Below, one piece after another: positions 25,941 through 35,111 of a stretch of 35,111 nucleotides of DNA. The translations under genes were made by a program, and so were the position numbers. The stretch comes from Candidatus Hydrogenedentota bacterium (lineage in GTDB: Bacteria > Hydrogenedentota > Hydrogenedentia > Hydrogenedentales > JACPGD01), in assembly GCA_016182645.1 (NCBI GenBank), contig JACPGD010000447.1:1-35111 (forward strand), in the 5' to 3' direction. Positions within the stretch are counted from its first letter, which is position 1, and every line of letters starts with the position of its first letter. The notes under the pieces are model-generated. The model had not been told where the DNA came from. It searched no databases and worked only from the letters and a program-made list of their open reading frames with translations.

Positions 25941-27197
25941 GTGAGTATCGAGCATGTGAAAGAGCCGGCGGGGAACGCGATCCGGCAAGCGTACGCGCGG
26001 TTGATCGGGCGCGGGCAAAGCACATATACCCCGACCGAGATTGTGGTGAAGAAGGCGAAGGGCGTTTATCTGTGGACGGTGGATGGCCGGAAACTGATCG
26101 ATTTCACCAGCGGCGTTTTGGTGAGCAACCTGGGATACGCCCATCCCCGCTTTGAAGAGCGCTGCAAGAAGTACCGGAAGGGTCTGCCGCGCAATGCCTA
26201 CAACATGCTGACCGAGCTCCAGGCGCAGGCGACGCAACGGCTCCTCAAGACCATGGCGTCACCCCGCCTCCAAAAGGCACTCTGGGCGGCAAGCGGTTCC
26301 GAGGGCGTGCAGAAGGCCATGTGGACCGCGCTCCACCGCTATCCCAGCCGCAACATCCTCGTGGCGACGCGCTATGGTTTTCATGGCAAGAAAGGTCTGG
26401 CGGCGGACGTGACCGGCGAGTCCAGCGCCAACCCAGATGTTCGTTTCATCTCCTTTCCCATGCACGAAGAACGGCCACAGGCTTTCTTCGAGAACGAACT
26501 TGCGGACCTTTGGACAGCGCATCGGGACCAGATCGCGCTGCTGATCACGGAACCCTACCTGGGCGCGGCAGGCTCATTCCACCCGCCGAAATGGTATCAC
26601 CAGTTGCTCCAGGAGTGGTGCCATTCCCACGATATTCCCTTTATTTTTGACGAAGTGCAGTCGTGTTTCGGCCGCACCGGCCATATGTTCGCCTATCAAA
26701 CCTATGAAGTGGAACCGGACCTGGTCGTGCTGGGGAAGGGCTTGGCCAACGGTGAACCCGCGGCCGTCGTGGTGGGCCGCGCCGACCTCATAGACGCCCT
26801 CGATTACGGCGAGGCCTCCGACACGTTCAGCGGTAGTACCATGGCCTGCGCCGCGGTTTGTGCCGCGCTCGACGTCTTCGAGGAAGAAGAGGTCGTCAAG
26901 CATGTGCAAAAGGTGTCAGAGCATTGCCGGGCGGGCTTCCGCGGCTTGCAACGCGAGTACCCCTTTATCCGTGCGATCCGCGGGGAAGGACTGGTCTTTG
27001 GCGTGGAGATTGATACGCCGCAACGCGCCAACCAGTGCGTCTTGCAGGCTTACTACGGCACCCATAAGAAGGGCGTCCACTTCCTCGGACCGCTGGCCAA
27101 GAAAGTCCTCCGCGTCAGCCCGCCCCTGGTGATCACGAAAAAAGAACTCGACGAAGCCTTCGAGGTCCTGCACACTGCCTGGAAGCTGGTGGGTTGA
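25941..27197 (+). CDS. Class III PLP-dependent aminotransferase
   Basis: LIDFTSGVLVSNLGYAHP, LWAASGSEGVQKAMWTA, IPFIFDEVQSCFGRTGHMFA, PDLVVLGKGLANGEP. Confidence 0.9.
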   Translation: MSIEHVKEPAGNAIRQAYARLIGRGQSTYTPTEIVVKKAKGVYLWTVDGRKLIDFTSGVLVSNLGYAHPRFEERCKKYRKGLPRNAYNMLTELQAQATQRLLKTMASPRLQKALWAASGSEGVQKAMWTALHRYPSRNILVATRYGFHGKKGLAADVTGESSANPDVRFISFPMHEERPQAFFENELADLWTAHRDQIALLITEPYLGAAGSFHPPKWYHQLLQEWCHSHDIPFIFDEVQSCFGRTGHMFAYQTYEVEPDLVVLGKGLANGEPAAVVVGRADLIDALDYGEASDTFSGSTMACAAVCAALDVFEEEEVVKHVQKVSEHCRAGFRGLQREYPFIRAIRGEGLVFGVEIDTPQRANQCVLQAYYGTHKKGVHFLGPLAKKVLRVSPPLVITKKELDEAFEVLHTAWKLVG

Positions 27198-27254
27198 AGC
27201 TGCGCTCAGACCTGTCCGACAGGTCCGACGACAAGCTCTGCTATACTAAAACTC

Positions 27255-28232
27255 ATGTGCGCATCCCGCTTGCAGTCACGTCCCGCGTTCAGTGAGCGTT
27301 TCACGCTGGACGCCTTCACACCGTGCTATCTGCACCTGAGCGCCGCTGCGATCGCAGCCAAGGTGGAAGCGGCACAGGAAGAATTGCGGGCGTGCCGGGC
27401 CTGTCCGCGCGATTGCGCCGTAAACCGGCTCGAAGATCGGGAGGGCGTCTGTCACACGGGTCGGCATGCGCGCGTGGCGAGCGCCTTCGCGCACTTTGGC
27501 GAGGAGGACTGCCTCCGCGGGTGGCGCGGGTCCGGTACAATTTTTTTCAGCCGCTGCAATCTTCGGTGCGTGTTCTGTCAGAACTGGGACATCAGCCAGC
27601 AGCAGGCTGGCGAAACATGCACCGCGGAGGATCTTGCGCGGATCATGTTGCTCCTCCAAGAGCGCGGCTGTCACAACATTAATTTCGTCACGCCGGAACA
27701 TGTCGCGCCGCAAGTGGCCGAGGCCATCGCCGCCGCCATACCGCTTGGTCTGCGCCTGCCCATCGTGTACAACACGAGCGCCTACGACAGCCTTTCGTCA
27801 TTGCGGTTGATGGACGGGCTGGTCGACATCTTTATGCCCGACTTCAAATTCTGGGAACCGGAAACGGCCCGGAACCTGTCCAGGGCGAAGGACTATCCTG
27901 AGCGGGCACGGACAGCGATTCAGGAAATGCACCGGCAGGTGGGGCCCTTGTGCTTCGGCCCGGACGGCCTGGCCCGATGCGGCGTGCTGGTGCGACACTT
28001 GGTTATGCCGGGCCAAACGGCACAGTCGTCCGCTATTTTCCGTTGGCTGGCCGAGGAAGTATCGCCGGATACGTATGTGAACATCATGGCCCAGTACCAT
28101 CCCGAATATCGGGCAGGCAGCCAACGGCGTTACGACAGCATCAACCGCGGGCCGAATTCCGCTGAACTGGAAAAGGCGAACGCTGCCGCGCGCGCCGCCG
28201 GGTTGTGGCGTCTTGACACCCGCTCGCGGTAA
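27255..28232 (+). CDS. PflX-like (COG1313 type) radical SAM protein
   Basis: N-terminal CRACPRDCAVNRLEDREGVC and radical SAM CNLRCVFCQNWDIS. Confidence 0.88.
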   Translation: MCASRLQSRPAFSERFTLDAFTPCYLHLSAAAIAAKVEAAQEELRACRACPRDCAVNRLEDREGVCHTGRHARVASAFAHFGEEDCLRGWRGSGTIFFSRCNLRCVFCQNWDISQQQAGETCTAEDLARIMLLLQERGCHNINFVTPEHVAPQVAEAIAAAIPLGLRLPIVYNTSAYDSLSSLRLMDGLVDIFMPDFKFWEPETARNLSRAKDYPERARTAIQEMHRQVGPLCFGPDGLARCGVLVRHLVMPGQTAQSSAIFRWLAEEVSPDTYVNIMAQYHPEYRAGSQRRYDSINRGPNSAELEKANAAARAAGLWRLDTRSR

Positions 28233-28276
28233 AGTACAGGTGGCGTTTGGTGAATCACACTGCAGGAGGGAGTCCT

Positions 28277-29641
28277 ATGTCGTGCAGAATGAGCAAGCTT
28301 ATTATTACTGTTCTTGGGGTATTCATTGCAGTGGCCGCGGCGGCGGATCAAGCAGCCTGGGTGATGCAGGAGACGGCGGAGAGTGCCGTGGAATTGCTGC
28401 CGGCCGGCGCCGAGTATCGTTACTACTGTCAGCCATGCGGCGACACCGCGGCGAGCCCCGAAACCGTGACCACCGCGGAAGTCCGTTATACCGGCACGGA
28501 AGGCATGTATGAAGTGGCGATCAATGACGAAGGCATGGATCTGGCCTACATCTATGTCAACATCGATGGGGAATGGAAGAACCTGGCCTTGCATCTCGGC
28601 CTGGAAGTCACCGGGGTGGACCAGACTTTGGCGGAATCGGGCCAACCCCAGGAAGCGCCCGAAATGGTCCCCAGTTTTGAGCGGAACCTCTACGCCGGTG
28701 TGGTCGGCAAGCGCCGGGTGATGATGGAACTCTGGATGTCGCCGGACGGCGCCTCGGGGGAATATAAGTACTTGCATATCGGCACGCCCATCGATCTGAT
28801 GGGCAGCGCGGACGTTGATGGAAGTTTCACGCTCGGCGAAAAAGTCGAGGAGTCGAAGACGGGCGAGTTCAAGGGGACCATGAGTGGGGACACCGTCAAC
28901 TTGAGCGGTGTCTGGGTGAGCGGAGATGGCGAAAAAACGCTCGATTTCTCACTGAATCGTTTTGCCGTCTCGGCGTTGGAACTGTTAAACGTGACCACCG
29001 CCGGGCTCAACAACGAAGGGTATATGAACTACCCGGTGTTCATGATGGACGTCGCTCCCGCCTACGAGAATCTTAATACGGCCGTGCAGAAGTTCGTGAC
29101 TGGACTGTATCAGGAATACCGTGGCCCCTTCATTGAGACTGTGGCGGGGAACATCACGGCGCCGCGCGGGGAGGATGGCTCTTTTGTTTACGCCTACGCC
29201 TACCAACTGAATTACATGTTCGTGCTCTACACCGAGGAATTGGTCAGTCTTGTGTTCATGGAATACATGTTTGGCGGCGGCGCGCACGGCAACACCATAA
29301 CACACAGTCTCAATCTCGGCATCAATTCCGAAGGAAAAGTGCGCGTGCTCGCCTTGAAGGATTTCTTCAAGGATTTTGCGGCGGCCCATCCGATCCTATC
29401 CAAGAACGTGATCCAGGGCCTGCTCGATCAGGACGCCCAGTGGATACTGGACAACGAAGTCAAGGAGTTAAAGGCGGAGGACCTCCAAACGTTCAGCGTC
29501 TCGGCGGAAGGCCTCACCTTTTACTTCGACCCCTATGACGTAGGCCCCTATGTGCAGGGAGAATTCCAGGTGGCCGTGCCTTATTCCGCCATCGCGGAAC
29601 AGTTGAAGGAAGGACTGATTCCCGCATCCATTCGCAAGTAG
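28277..29641 (+). CDS. Secreted protein with C-terminal DUF3298-like domain
   Basis: Signal-like N-terminus; EYMFGGGAHGNTITHSLNLGINSEGKVRVLALKDFF...FDPYDVGPYVQGEFQVAVPYSAI. Confidence 0.75.
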   Translation: MSCRMSKLIITVLGVFIAVAAAADQAAWVMQETAESAVELLPAGAEYRYYCQPCGDTAASPETVTTAEVRYTGTEGMYEVAINDEGMDLAYIYVNIDGEWKNLALHLGLEVTGVDQTLAESGQPQEAPEMVPSFERNLYAGVVGKRRVMMELWMSPDGASGEYKYLHIGTPIDLMGSADVDGSFTLGEKVEESKTGEFKGTMSGDTVNLSGVWVSGDGEKTLDFSLNRFAVSALELLNVTTAGLNNEGYMNYPVFMMDVAPAYENLNTAVQKFVTGLYQEYRGPFIETVAGNITAPRGEDGSFVYAYAYQLNYMFVLYTEELVSLVFMEYMFGGGAHGNTITHSLNLGINSEGKVRVLALKDFFKDFAAAHPILSKNVIQGLLDQDAQWILDNEVKELKAEDLQTFSVSAEGLTFYFDPYDVGPYVQGEFQVAVPYSAIAEQLKEGLIPASIRK

Positions 29642-29801
29642 CCGAGGCTTTTTCGACGCTGGTAGCCGTTCAATCAAGAGTGGCCTGTGCCGCGCAGGAT
29701 GGGGCCTTGCCCTGGACCTCATCCCGCGCGCATATCAAACGTGAGGCAAACTACGCCTTGCAGTCCGCCGCTTTCGTTTGCTAGGATAAGCCCTTCTACG
29801 T

Positions 29802-29845
29802 GTGGCGTCACATTCGCCACCGCGTTTTCTGTTATTTTTCTGATT
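29802..29845 (+). terminator. Possible terminator hairpin between the DUF3298-like gene and ndk
   Basis: GTGGCG-tcacatt-CGCCAC followed by a T-rich stretch (cgcgttttctgttattttt). Confidence 0.35.
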
Positions 29846-29894
29846 CTTTTCCAGCCGTCCGCGTGCGGGCGCAGTATGTTCAAGGGAGTGCCGG

Positions 29895-30344
29895 GTGAGC
29901 GAGCGGACCTTCGTGATGGTGAAGCCGGATGGCGTGGGGCGGCGGCTGATTGGCGAGTGCATTCGCCGCTTCGAGCGGCGCGGTCTCAAGTTGGTCGGAA
30001 TGAAGATGCAGATTATCTCGCAAAAGCTGGCCGAGTCTCACTACGAGGAACATCGTGCACGCCCTTTTTTCCCGCATCTCGTACAGTTCATCACGTCCGG
30101 CCCCACCGTGCAGATGGTGTGGGAAGGCAAGGACGCCGTCGCGCAGGTGCGCAAGATGAATGGCGCCACGAACAGCCTCGAGGCGGCCGTCGGCACCATC
30201 CGCGGCGATTTCGGATTGAGCCTGCAAAACAACATGATTCACGCCTCCGACTCGATCGAGACCGCGAAGCGTGAGATTGCGCTCTATTTTGATCAGAACG
30301 AATTACTGGAGTATGCCATGCCGGACGCGCACTGGCTGTCGTAA
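29895..30344 (+). CDS. ndk: Nucleoside diphosphate kinase
   Basis: [35 protein letters not shown]...[42 protein letters not shown] start. Confidence 0.95.
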   Translation: MSERTFVMVKPDGVGRRLIGECIRRFERRGLKLVGMKMQIISQKLAESHYEEHRARPFFPHLVQFITSGPTVQMVWEGKDAVAQVRKMNGATNSLEAAVGTIRGDFGLSLQNNMIHASDSIETAKREIALYFDQNELLEYAMPDAHWLS

Positions 30345-30412
30345 GCCGCGACAGTACAACACGGCCCGTCACACTGGCCGTGGCGCCCGGAGGAAGACAG
30401 GAGGATACGAGG

Positions 30413-30502
30413 TTGGCTGGTGGACGCAAAGCACGCAAGGCGAAGATTAACAAGCACAAGCGGAAGAAGAAGAGGCGCCAGAACCGCCACAAGAACAAGT
30501 AA
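30413..30502 (+). CDS. 29-aa highly basic protein, AURKAIP1/COX24-like (putative small ribosomal protein)
   Basis: TTG start 8 nt after AGGAGG (30399-30404): MAGGRKARKAKINKHKRKKKRRQNRHKNK*; absent from the supplied ORF track. Confidence 0.65.
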   Translation: MAGGRKARKAKINKHKRKKKRRQNRHKNK

Positions 30503-30531
30503 CCGCCGCCCTGCTTCTTAGGTTTTGGGCG

Positions 30532-30572
30532 CTCCCGGCTGCCTGTCCGCAGGCGGCCGGGAGGGTTCTTTT
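30532..30572 (+). terminator. Rho-independent terminator
   Basis: CTCCCGGCtGCCTG-tccg-CAGGCgGCCGGGAG followed by ggttctttt. Confidence 0.85.
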
Positions 30573-30607
30573 CCCGCAGCCCTGGTGATCGGTCAGGAGG
30601 ATGAACC

Positions 30608-31123
30608 ATGCCGGACGAAAAGCCCCGTGTCATTATTGACGAAGACTGGAAGGCCCAAGTTCACCGCGAGAAGGAAGAGGCCGCGCGCAAGGCCGCGGAA
30701 GCGGCGAAGCAACCGGCGGGCGCCCCCGCGGGGGAGGCCGTATCCGGCGCTCCCGCGAGAACACACGCAGCCCCAGAGCCAGAAAGCGAAGACGAGGCGC
30801 TGGAGGGCGAGGAAGGCCCGGTCGAAGCTTCGTTCGTAACGCTGGTCGCCAGCCTCGCCACGCAGGCCATGTTCGCGCTGGGCGTCATGGCCCCTCCGGG
30901 CGCGCGCCAAGTAATGATCAATCTGGATCAGGCGAAGTTCACTATCGACACTCTCGACATGCTGCGTCAAAAAACCAAGGGCAACCTCGTCCCCGAAGAA
31001 GAGGGCGCGCTCCGCGAGGCCCTGGCCGAACTGCAACGCCTGTACGCCGCGCGCGTCCAGCAATGGCAGGAACAAACCCTGCGACAGTCCGGCATCGACC
31101 CCACCAAGCTGAAGGGCCACTGA
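30608..31123 (+). CDS. DUF1844 domain-containing protein
   Basis: ASFVTLVASLATQAMFALGVM...VMINLDQAKFTIDTLDMLRQKTKGNLVPEEEGALREALAELQRLYAARV. Confidence 0.88.
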   Translation: MPDEKPRVIIDEDWKAQVHREKEEAARKAAEAAKQPAGAPAGEAVSGAPARTHAAPEPESEDEALEGEEGPVEASFVTLVASLATQAMFALGVMAPPGARQVMINLDQAKFTIDTLDMLRQKTKGNLVPEEEGALREALAELQRLYAARVQQWQEQTLRQSGIDPTKLKGH

Positions 31124-31400
31124 TTCGCACCGCCCTCCCCAAATTCCGGCCAGTCCGATGGGTCAGCCAGATCCGCCCTGCCAGCAATCCCACGGGCGCC
31201 CCGCGTGTTTGACTGTCAGGAGTGGCTCCAGTAGACTTGCCTCGGCGGACGCCATCCCCTGTGGCGACGCTGCCACGCCCCTTGGGGAAATAGCGGTGTT
31301 GCGGCTGCAAGTAACGCCCGGCGTGGCATAAACCCGGTCAAGACGGTGCGAGTCTAAGTATTCACAAACAGATCCAGGATGTTGTGCGCGGAGGGGTGCC

Positions 31401-33266
31401 ATGTTCAGGTCGGGACTGATAGTTGCGGGTGTGTTCTTCCTCTGCCTCGGCACTGCCTCTACCCAGGACAGCGTGACGGTGTCGGAAGCGGTCCCCGTGG
31501 AAACCGAAGCGCCCGCGCCCGCCCCGGAGGCCGCCCCCGCCGAGACCCCCGCACCGCCAGACACGCCCGAGGCCGGGGAGGACGCGCCCGTTGGTGGTAC
31601 CCCTGCGCCCGGTGAACCCAGCCCCCTCGAAAACCCCGGGGCGGCCATCACCATCGAGTACGAGAATACCCCCCTCTCGGACGCCGCGCAACGCAGTATC
31701 CAGGAAGAGATCTCCATCAATTTGATTGATCTCGAACCATTCCGGCGGGCCATCGAAGGTCTTCCCGAACGAGATAAGATTCGACTCACGCTGGAGGAGT
31801 GCATCCGCATTGCGCTTGAAGAGAACCCGGAAATCAATGTGACGGTCTATGAACCGTTGAAGGCCGGCGCCGACGTCTACACGGCGCACGGTGAATTCGA
31901 TCCCGCACTCCAAGGGACGTTCAATTACCAGCACGCCTCCACCAGCGCCAGTCAACAAATCGAAACGTTCGGCGGCATCAGCGAGATCGAGAGCTTTAAT
32001 ACGGACGTGACGGGCGGGATTGCCGGGAAGCTGACCTATGGCACCCAATATCAACTTGGCGCGCAATTCGGCAAAGAAGAAACAACGTTTGGCGGCTTCA
32101 TCGAAGAATTCAGCGGCATGACAAACCTGACGCTGACTCAGCCGCTGCTGCGCGGCTTCGGCAAGAGCGTGAACACCATCCGCATTCGGCAGGCGGAAAA
32201 CGCGCGGCGCGTCACCGAGGCGCAATTGCGGCTGAGCATGCTGAATACCGTGGCGGAAGTCATCCGTGCCTACTGGGACCTCGTCGGCGCCATCGAAAAC
32301 CTTAAGGTGCAGGAAACTGCACTGGCCAACGCCGAGCGCCTCTTCGACATTAACGAAACCCGCCGCGAAATCGGTATCGCGGCCGACATCGATGTGCTCC
32401 AGGCCAAGGCCGGCGTGGCCACCCGCCAGAGTGACCTGATTGCTGCCCGCGCGCGCGTGGCAGACGCGGGCGACCGCTTGAAGTTGCTCCTAGGTCTCAA
32501 AGATGGCGACCGCTTTAGCCGGGCGAACGTTCTCCCCATTGACCGCCCAAATCCCGACGACCTGACGCTGTTCGACATCAACGATTTCGACCGGCGCGTC
32601 GAGGAGAGCCTGCAACTCGCGCTCGAGAAGCGCCCGGAAATGGCCATGTCGGAATTGGAAATCGTGAACGCTGAATTGGAAGAACGGCGCACCCGGAATG
32701 AGATGTTGCCCCAATTCGATGTCACCGGCAGCTACGGCCAGGGCGGCCGCGACCACAAACTGCGCCAGACCTTCTATGGCATTCGCGACAGTCAGGACAA
32801 GGTGTACTCGTATGGTTTTCAGGCCACGGTGCCCCTGCGCAACCGGGCCGCGCGCGGCGCGCACCTGCGGGCTGAGTTGAGCACGCGCCAATCCGAACAG
32901 CGCCTCGAGCAAACGCGCCAGCAATTGATGGCCAACGTGTATATCGCCGCGCGAAACGTCCTGACCAATCAGGCCCTCGTGGAGAGCACGCGGCAGGCCC
33001 GCAGCATGCAGGAAGTGAACGTCATCGCCGAAGAAAAGAAACTGCGCCTCGGCACCACCACCAGTTTTCAGGTGCTGCAAGTCCAGGAGGACCTGACGCT
33101 CGCACAGACCCAGGAAGTCCAGGCGCAGATTGGCTATGAGAAGGCATTGATGGAAGTTCAACTCGCTAAGGGCACGCTCCTCGAAGATCTCGGCATCGAA
33201 TTTGCCGCGCCGGACGCCGAAAAACCGCTGGGCTACTGGAAGAGCCTCACCCCCCGCTGGAAATAG
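31401..33266 (+). CDS. TolC family outer-membrane efflux protein
   Basis: Signal peptide; RLTLEECIRIALEENPEINV; LTLTQPLLRGFG; repeated coiled-coil TolC segments; Pro/Ala/Glu-rich N-terminal linker. Confidence 0.9.
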   Translation: MFRSGLIVAGVFFLCLGTASTQDSVTVSEAVPVETEAPAPAPEAAPAETPAPPDTPEAGEDAPVGGTPAPGEPSPLENPGAAITIEYENTPLSDAAQRSIQEEISINLIDLEPFRRAIEGLPERDKIRLTLEECIRIALEENPEINVTVYEPLKAGADVYTAHGEFDPALQGTFNYQHASTSASQQIETFGGISEIESFNTDVTGGIAGKLTYGTQYQLGAQFGKEETTFGGFIEEFSGMTNLTLTQPLLRGFGKSVNTIRIRQAENARRVTEAQLRLSMLNTVAEVIRAYWDLVGAIENLKVQETALANAERLFDINETRREIGIAADIDVLQAKAGVATRQSDLIAARARVADAGDRLKLLLGLKDGDRFSRANVLPIDRPNPDDLTLFDINDFDRRVEESLQLALEKRPEMAMSELEIVNAELEERRTRNEMLPQFDVTGSYGQGGRDHKLRQTFYGIRDSQDKVYSYGFQATVPLRNRAARGAHLRAELSTRQSEQRLEQTRQQLMANVYIAARNVLTNQALVESTRQARSMQEVNVIAEEKKLRLGTTTSFQVLQVQEDLTLAQTQEVQAQIGYEKALMEVQLAKGTLLEDLGIEFAAPDAEKPLGYWKSLTPRWK

Positions 33267-33409
33267 GCACAGGACCGTGGACTTCCAAGTCCACGCGGGT
33301 GCACTTTCAAACCATGACGCTTGAGGTGGCGGCTCTGGCTGGCGCCCTTCAAGCAATCAAGACTTGAGTGTGGCAACTCCGCCAGCACCCCAAAGTCGCC
33401 TGTCTTACC

Positions 33410-33501
33410 GGCCCCGCGGGGGCCGAATGTGAATAGCCGCAGGTGAAACCTACGGAAAGGAAGACAACCTAACCCCGACCCCCGCAGGGGTCGAATATGA
33501 A
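33410..33501. repeat. Cluster of palindromic hairpins with a repeated GGGG(C/T)CGAAT(G/A)TGAA motif
   Basis: ggccccgcgggggccgaatgtgaa (33410-33433) and gacccccgcaggggtcgaatatgaa (33477-33501), with CCGCAGGT-gaa-ACCTaCGG between them. Confidence 0.7.
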
Positions 33502-33506
33502 GGCCC

Positions 33507-34604
33507 ATGAAGAAAGACTATCGCATCGCATTACTGCCGGGGGACGGCATCGGCCCCGAAATCGCCTTGGAGGCCGTGAAAGTCCTCCGCGCCCTCGAAC
33601 GCAACGCCCCGTTCACCTTCACCATCGAGGAAGGCGATTTCGGCGGCGGCGCCTACTTCAAGCACGGCAAGTCCTTCCCCGAATCTACCCAAGCCCTCTG
33701 CGACCGCTCCGATGCCATCATCAAAGGCCCGATCGGTCTCAGTTTCGACGAATCACAGAAGATCCCCGTGGACGAACAGCCCGAACGTGGCGCGCTCCTG
33801 CCCCTGCGTCGGCGCTACAACACTTTTGCCAATTTTCGTCCCGTGTACCTGCCTGAAGAACTGGCCCACTTCTCGCCGCTCAAGCCGCACGTGGTCCACG
33901 GCGGCATCGATATCATGATGATCCGCGAACTGGTCGGCGGCCTGTACTTCGGCAAGAAGGAAATGGGCGTCAACGCCGCCGGAAAACGTTATGTCGACGA
34001 ACACCTCGAATACGACGAGGACCAGATTCAAGCCATCATGCACGTGGCATTCCGCGAGGCCATGGGCCGCAAGAAGGTCCTGCACAATGTGCACAAAAGC
34101 AACGTTCTCAAGTCGAGCGTCCTGTGGAACGAAGTCCTCACGGAAGTGGCCCGAGACTACCCCGAGGTCACGGTCAAACACATCATCGTTGACGCCGCCG
34201 CCACCGCCCTCGTCCTGAATCCCCGGCAATTCGACGTTATGGTCATGGAAAACATGTTCGGCGATATTCTCAGCGACCTCGGCGGCGGCATCCTTGGTTC
34301 GCTCGGCCTCATGCCCTCCGCCTGCGTCGGGCCCGAAAAAGCCTATTACGAACCCTCCCATGGCTCCGCGCCCGACATTGCCGGCAAAGGCATTGCCAAC
34401 CCCTACAGCATGATTGGTTCCGTCGCGCTCATGCTCGAAAAAAGCTTTGGCCTGCACAACGAGGCGCGTGCCGTCATGCACGCCATGCGAAAGGTCTTCG
34501 GCAAGGGCATCACAACCGCCGACCTCCGCGACCCCGAAGGCAAGGCCGCCATAGTCAAGACTGCCGATTTCGGAGACATGGTCATTGAAGCGCTCTCTAA
34601 GTAA
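33507..34604 (+). CDS. leuB: 3-isopropylmalate dehydrogenase
   Basis: RIALLPGDGIGPEIALEAVKVL...HNVHKSNVLKSS...MVMENMFGDILSDLGGGILGSLGLMPSA...EPSHGSAPDIAGKGIANP. Confidence 0.88.
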   Translation: MKKDYRIALLPGDGIGPEIALEAVKVLRALERNAPFTFTIEEGDFGGGAYFKHGKSFPESTQALCDRSDAIIKGPIGLSFDESQKIPVDEQPERGALLPLRRRYNTFANFRPVYLPEELAHFSPLKPHVVHGGIDIMMIRELVGGLYFGKKEMGVNAAGKRYVDEHLEYDEDQIQAIMHVAFREAMGRKKVLHNVHKSNVLKSSVLWNEVLTEVARDYPEVTVKHIIVDAAATALVLNPRQFDVMVMENMFGDILSDLGGGILGSLGLMPSACVGPEKAYYEPSHGSAPDIAGKGIANPYSMIGSVALMLEKSFGLHNEARAVMHAMRKVFGKGITTADLRDPEGKAAIVKTADFGDMVIEALSK

Positions 34605-34706
34605 GCTCTCCCCTTGCCTTGCCCCTTGAACCTTGAACCTCAAGTCATTGAAGCGCTCTCTAAGTAAGCTCTCCCCTTGCCTTGCCCCTTGAACCTTGAA
34701 CCTCAA
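34581..34706. repeat. Exact 63-bp tandem duplication (2 copies)
   Basis: gtcattgaagcgctctctaagtaagctctccccttgccttgccccttgaaccttgaacctcaa at 34581-34643 and 34644-34706. Confidence 0.95.
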
Positions 34707-34747
34707 GCCAGGAGTGTCGCGCCCGGCGTTCCCGCTAGAATCCCGCC

Positions 34748-35111
34748 ATGCGCAAACTCATCATCCAGATCCCCTGCTACAACGAGGAACAAACCATCGG
34801 CGTCGCCTTGGATGCGCTGCCACGCGAAGTCCCGGGCGTCGAGGTGGTGGAGTGGCTGGTGATCGACGACGGCTCAACCGACCACACCGTGGAAGTCGCG
34901 CGGGAACATGGCGTCGATCATATCGTTAGTCTGACGGTCAACCGGGGTCTGGCCCGCGCCTTTATGGCGGGACTTGATTTCTGCATCCGCAATGGCGCCG
35001 ACATCATCGTCAACACCGACGCCGACAACCAATACAACGCCGATGACATTCCAAAACTGATCGAGCCTATCCTCGCGCGAAAAGCGGAAATTGTGGTGGG
35101 GGAGAGGCCCA
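34748..35111 (+). CDS. Family 2 glycosyltransferase, truncated by window end
   Basis: [55 protein letters not shown]...[18 protein letters not shown]. Confidence 0.9.
   Translation, partial: MRKLIIQIPCYNEEQTIGVALDALPREVPGVEVVEWLVIDDGSTDHTVEVAREHGVDHIVSLTVNRGLARAFMAGLDFCIRNGADIIVNTDADNQYNADDIPKLIEPILARKAEIVVGERP

Noticed and set aside
31124-31400. 277-bp intergenic region before the TolC gene as a possible ncRNA
   Set aside because: Some pairing potential but no recognisable conserved RNA motif; cannot be supported by reading alone.

Overview
The window is a GC-rich bacterial chromosomal segment with no rRNA, tRNA or CRISPR seen. The phylum is uncertain; the gene mix fits an uncultured Hydrogenedentes- or Planctomycetes-like lineage, but that is only inference. 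The left ~3.5 kb is a mobile-element graveyard: a truncated REP-type Y1 transposase, a 220-bp MITE-like element with perfect 24-bp TIRs and a 9-bp TSD, the tail of a decayed IS, two REP-like hairpins, and an intact 1.8-kb ISKra4-like IS with TIRs, a 9-bp TSD and an A9 frameshift site. To the right lie: a glycerol-1-phosphate dehydrogenase / helical secreted protein / sulfatase-like lipoprotein block; comEC; a partial type II secretion/pseudopilin operon (I-J-K-F like); a polyamine pair (pyruvoyl arginine decarboxylase and a deoxyhypusine-synthase-like enzyme); a GH9-like protein that appears catalytically dead; a polysaccharide ABC exporter with a long internally duplicated ATPase C-terminus, followed by a GT2 and a convergent two-domain protein (radical-SAM-like N-terminus without the Cys motif, fused to a GT2); Rrf2 regulator and class III aminotransferase; a PflX-type radical SAM; a DUF3298-like protein; ndk; an unannotated 29-aa basic COX24-like ORF; DUF1844; a TolC-family protein; leuB with an exact 63-bp tandem duplication at its 3' end; and a truncated GT2. 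Best candidates for novelty are the exporter/GT locus with its duplicated domain, the radical-SAM-like/GT fusion, the GH9 pseudoenzyme, the MITE, and the missed tiny basic ORF.
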